41,448 nt of DNA from DASRIA01 sp035650255. GTDB lineage: Bacteria; Actinomycetota; Thermoleophilia; Solirubrobacterales; JBBDJG01. Both the position numbers and the translations under genes were made by a program. The stretch is taken from NCBI GenBank assembly GCA_035650255.1, contig DASRIA010000095.1, positions 1-41,448 on the forward strand. Reading direction: 5' to 3'. Shown in pieces: positions 40,363 through 41,448 of the stretch (position 1 is its first letter; the number at the start of each line of letters is the position of its first letter). A model generated the notes under the pieces. It saw only the letters and a list, made by a program, of their open reading frames with translations. It ran no database searches and was not told where the DNA came from.

Positions 40363-40435
40363 GGGCCGGTAGCTCAGCGGTCAGAGCAGCGGACTCATAA
40401 TCCGTCGGTCGGAGGTTCGAATCCTCCCCGGCCCA
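40363..40435 (+). tRNA. tRNA with CAU anticodon (Ile2 or elongator Met)
   Basis: A 73-base cloverleaf: acceptor GGGCCGG with CCGGCCC, discriminator A, anticodon loop CTCATAA with CAT at 40396-40398, T-arm GGAGG-TTCGAAT-CCTCC, no encoded CCA. It lacks the initiator's hallmark mismatch at the top of the acceptor stem. Pairs C4-G69 and C5-G68 are those the lysidine synthetase TilS prefers in E. coli tRNA-Ile2, so Ile2 is slightly favoured over Met. Confidence 0.9.
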
Positions 40436-40474
40436 TAGCTCTCCGGACCGTCATGCGGGGCTGCAACGACCGAT

Positions 40475-40504
40475 TTGACGCAATCCACACAAGCCCATTA
40501 GGGT
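40475..40504 (+). promoter_or_regulatory. SigA-type promoter of terminal secreted-protein gene
   Basis: TTGACG, an 18-base spacer and TAGGGT. The expected transcript start is about 40511, only a few bases before GTG 40515. Confidence 0.65.
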
Positions 40505-40514
40505 CGGTCGGGAG

Positions 40515-41448
40515 GTGTCATCGGCAGCGTCGATCCGCAGCGCACGCAGGCGCACCTGCATCGGGTGCCTGGCCGCCGTCTCGCTGCTCGCGCTGGCGCT
40601 GCCGGTGCCCGCATCGGCGGAGACCTTCCTTGGCTCGTTCAACCTGCCGCTCGACGGCTCCAAGCTCTACAGCGCCCCGCTTGTCGCCGGCGGCGTCTAT
40701 CGCATCGCCGCGTCCGGCACCTACACCCAGAGCGGGGGACCAGCGAGCCCCGTCGAGCGGGACGCCCTCTACTGCTTCAACTATGTTGCCTCCCCTCCCG
40801 CCGGGTGCTCGCCGTCGATGCCGGTCCGCCAATACCCGGTCGCCGTCCTTTACGAGGGCAACACCTCACCCACAGCCGACCTCGACGCGCTGAATCCTGC
40901 GACGACGCTTGCCTACAACCCGCTGCACACCTATCAGGAGACCTTTACCGCGGCGAGCTCGACCCGGCTCGAGATCTCTTGCAGGATGTGCAACCCGTTC
41001 TACAGCTTCTCGGGCGGGATCAGGCTGGACCTCTACCTCGTATCGTTGCCGCCTGCCCCGGGGGCGGGTGGTGGCGGCAGTGGTGGCGGCCGTGTGCGGA
41101 AGATCCTGAAGCCCGCGGTGGCGTGGGGGAACCCAAGCCCCGAGACGGCGATTGCGCCGGGGGACTGGGTGACCGTCTCCTCCCCGTCCATCGGACCGCG
41201 GCAGCGCGAGGCTACCGTGATCGTCCGCGGCGCCCGTCCGAACGAGATCGCCGTCTCCGCCAGGACGAGGGCCCGTCAATGCGTGACCGCGTTCCTCGAA
41301 TCGTTCGAGGCTCAGAACGTCTATTCGGTCGGCCGCGTGACAGGCACGCTGACCATCACCAACCTGAACAAGAATCCAGACGCCGTCCTTCCGCTCTTGG
41401 AGTTCTTGGCCTGCATCGAGGCGCTCGCGGAGGCAGACGCCCGGCCTG
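40515..41448 (+). CDS. Secreted two-domain protein, 3' truncated
   Basis: An open frame of 311 residues running off the window. A signal peptide (SARRRTCIGCLAAVSLLALA, cleavage near ASA-ET) is followed by a beta-rich domain (about 38-180; LYSAPLVAGGVYRIAASGTY, two Cys pairs including SCRMCNPF). A Gly/Ser linker (GAGGGGSGGG, near 180-192) leads to a second domain starting RKILKPAVAWGNPSPETAI. No family is recognised. GTG 40515 sits inside what would be a Shine-Dalgarno (GGAGG), and the promoter at 40475-40504 would start the mRNA just before it, so a near-leaderless start is likely. A stop at 40476 closes the frame upstream. Confidence 0.75.
   Translation, partial: MSSAASIRSARRRTCIGCLAAVSLLALALPVPASAETFLGSFNLPLDGSKLYSAPLVAGGVYRIAASGTYTQSGGPASPVERDALYCFNYVASPPAGCSPSMPVRQYPVAVLYEGNTSPTADLDALNPATTLAYNPLHTYQETFTAASSTRLEISCRMCNPFYSFSGGIRLDLYLVSLPPAPGAGGGGSGGGRVRKILKPAVAWGNPSPETAIAPGDWVTVSSPSIGPRQREATVIVRGARPNEIAVSARTRARQCVTAFLESFEAQNVYSVGRVTGTLTITNLNKNPDAVLPLLEFLACIEALAEADARP

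Noticed and set aside
40115..40372. Short open frames upstream of the CAU tRNA
   Set aside because: They run through the hairpin and promoter region, lack ribosome sites and show no conserved features.

Overview
This window reads as chromosome of a high-GC actinobacterium. The gene content (DUF3866, a DUF5679 zinc-ribbon protein, an F420-type LLM oxidoreductase, a PPA1498-like phosphoesterase, several 'MSxENVE' NTF2-like proteins, heavy GTG start use) suggests class Thermoleophilia (Solirubrobacterales/Gaiellales-like). That placement is inferred from recognised families, not from a phylogeny.

Layout. 1-3.4 kb: the end of pyrG, then a coupled run of an M20 peptidase, DUF3866 and a Nudix hydrolase. 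3.4-8.4 kb: small-molecule and oxidation genes (SRPBCC, two FAD oxidoreductases, a GST/glutaredoxin-like protein, VOC, methyltransferase). 8.4-13.2 kb: xerD, mutM, a P1/S58 peptidase, an unknown protein, glutaredoxin and recO. 13.2-21.4 kb: ppdK, a GT4 glycosyltransferase, an NTF2-like protein, then dgt-dnaG-sigA and tRNA-Asn. This is a replication and transcription block. 21.4-22.4 kb: two tandem NTF2-like genes that share near-identical ends. 22.5-31.9 kb: a block of exported proteins. It holds a TolB-type propeller with five DNDGD repeats, a membrane protein, a nitrilase-like domain fused to a BNR propeller, a lipoprotein and a phosphoesterase. 32-35 kb: DUF5679, a GT1 glycosyltransferase, an LLM oxidoreductase and an unknown protein. 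35-37.4 kb: an acyl-CoA ligase/SDR operon. 37.5-39.7 kb: a thioredoxin-like lipoprotein coupled to a membrane-anchored metallopeptidase. The end holds an NTF2-like gene, a CAU tRNA and a truncated secreted protein.

Cross-cutting signals. (1) Two unrelated exported proteins end in the same roughly 210-residue Cys-containing domain, which looks like an undescribed module. (2) At least ten genes have a -10-like hexamer 6-10 nt before a GTG/ATG start and no Shine-Dalgarno, which points to leaderless mRNAs. (3) Co-directional genes are often joined by NTGA stop/start overlaps, and in two cases N appears to be C (CTG starts). (4) Three convergent gene pairs overlap at their stop codons. I see no insertion sequence, prophage or CRISPR array, and no gene-free stretch above 300 bases.
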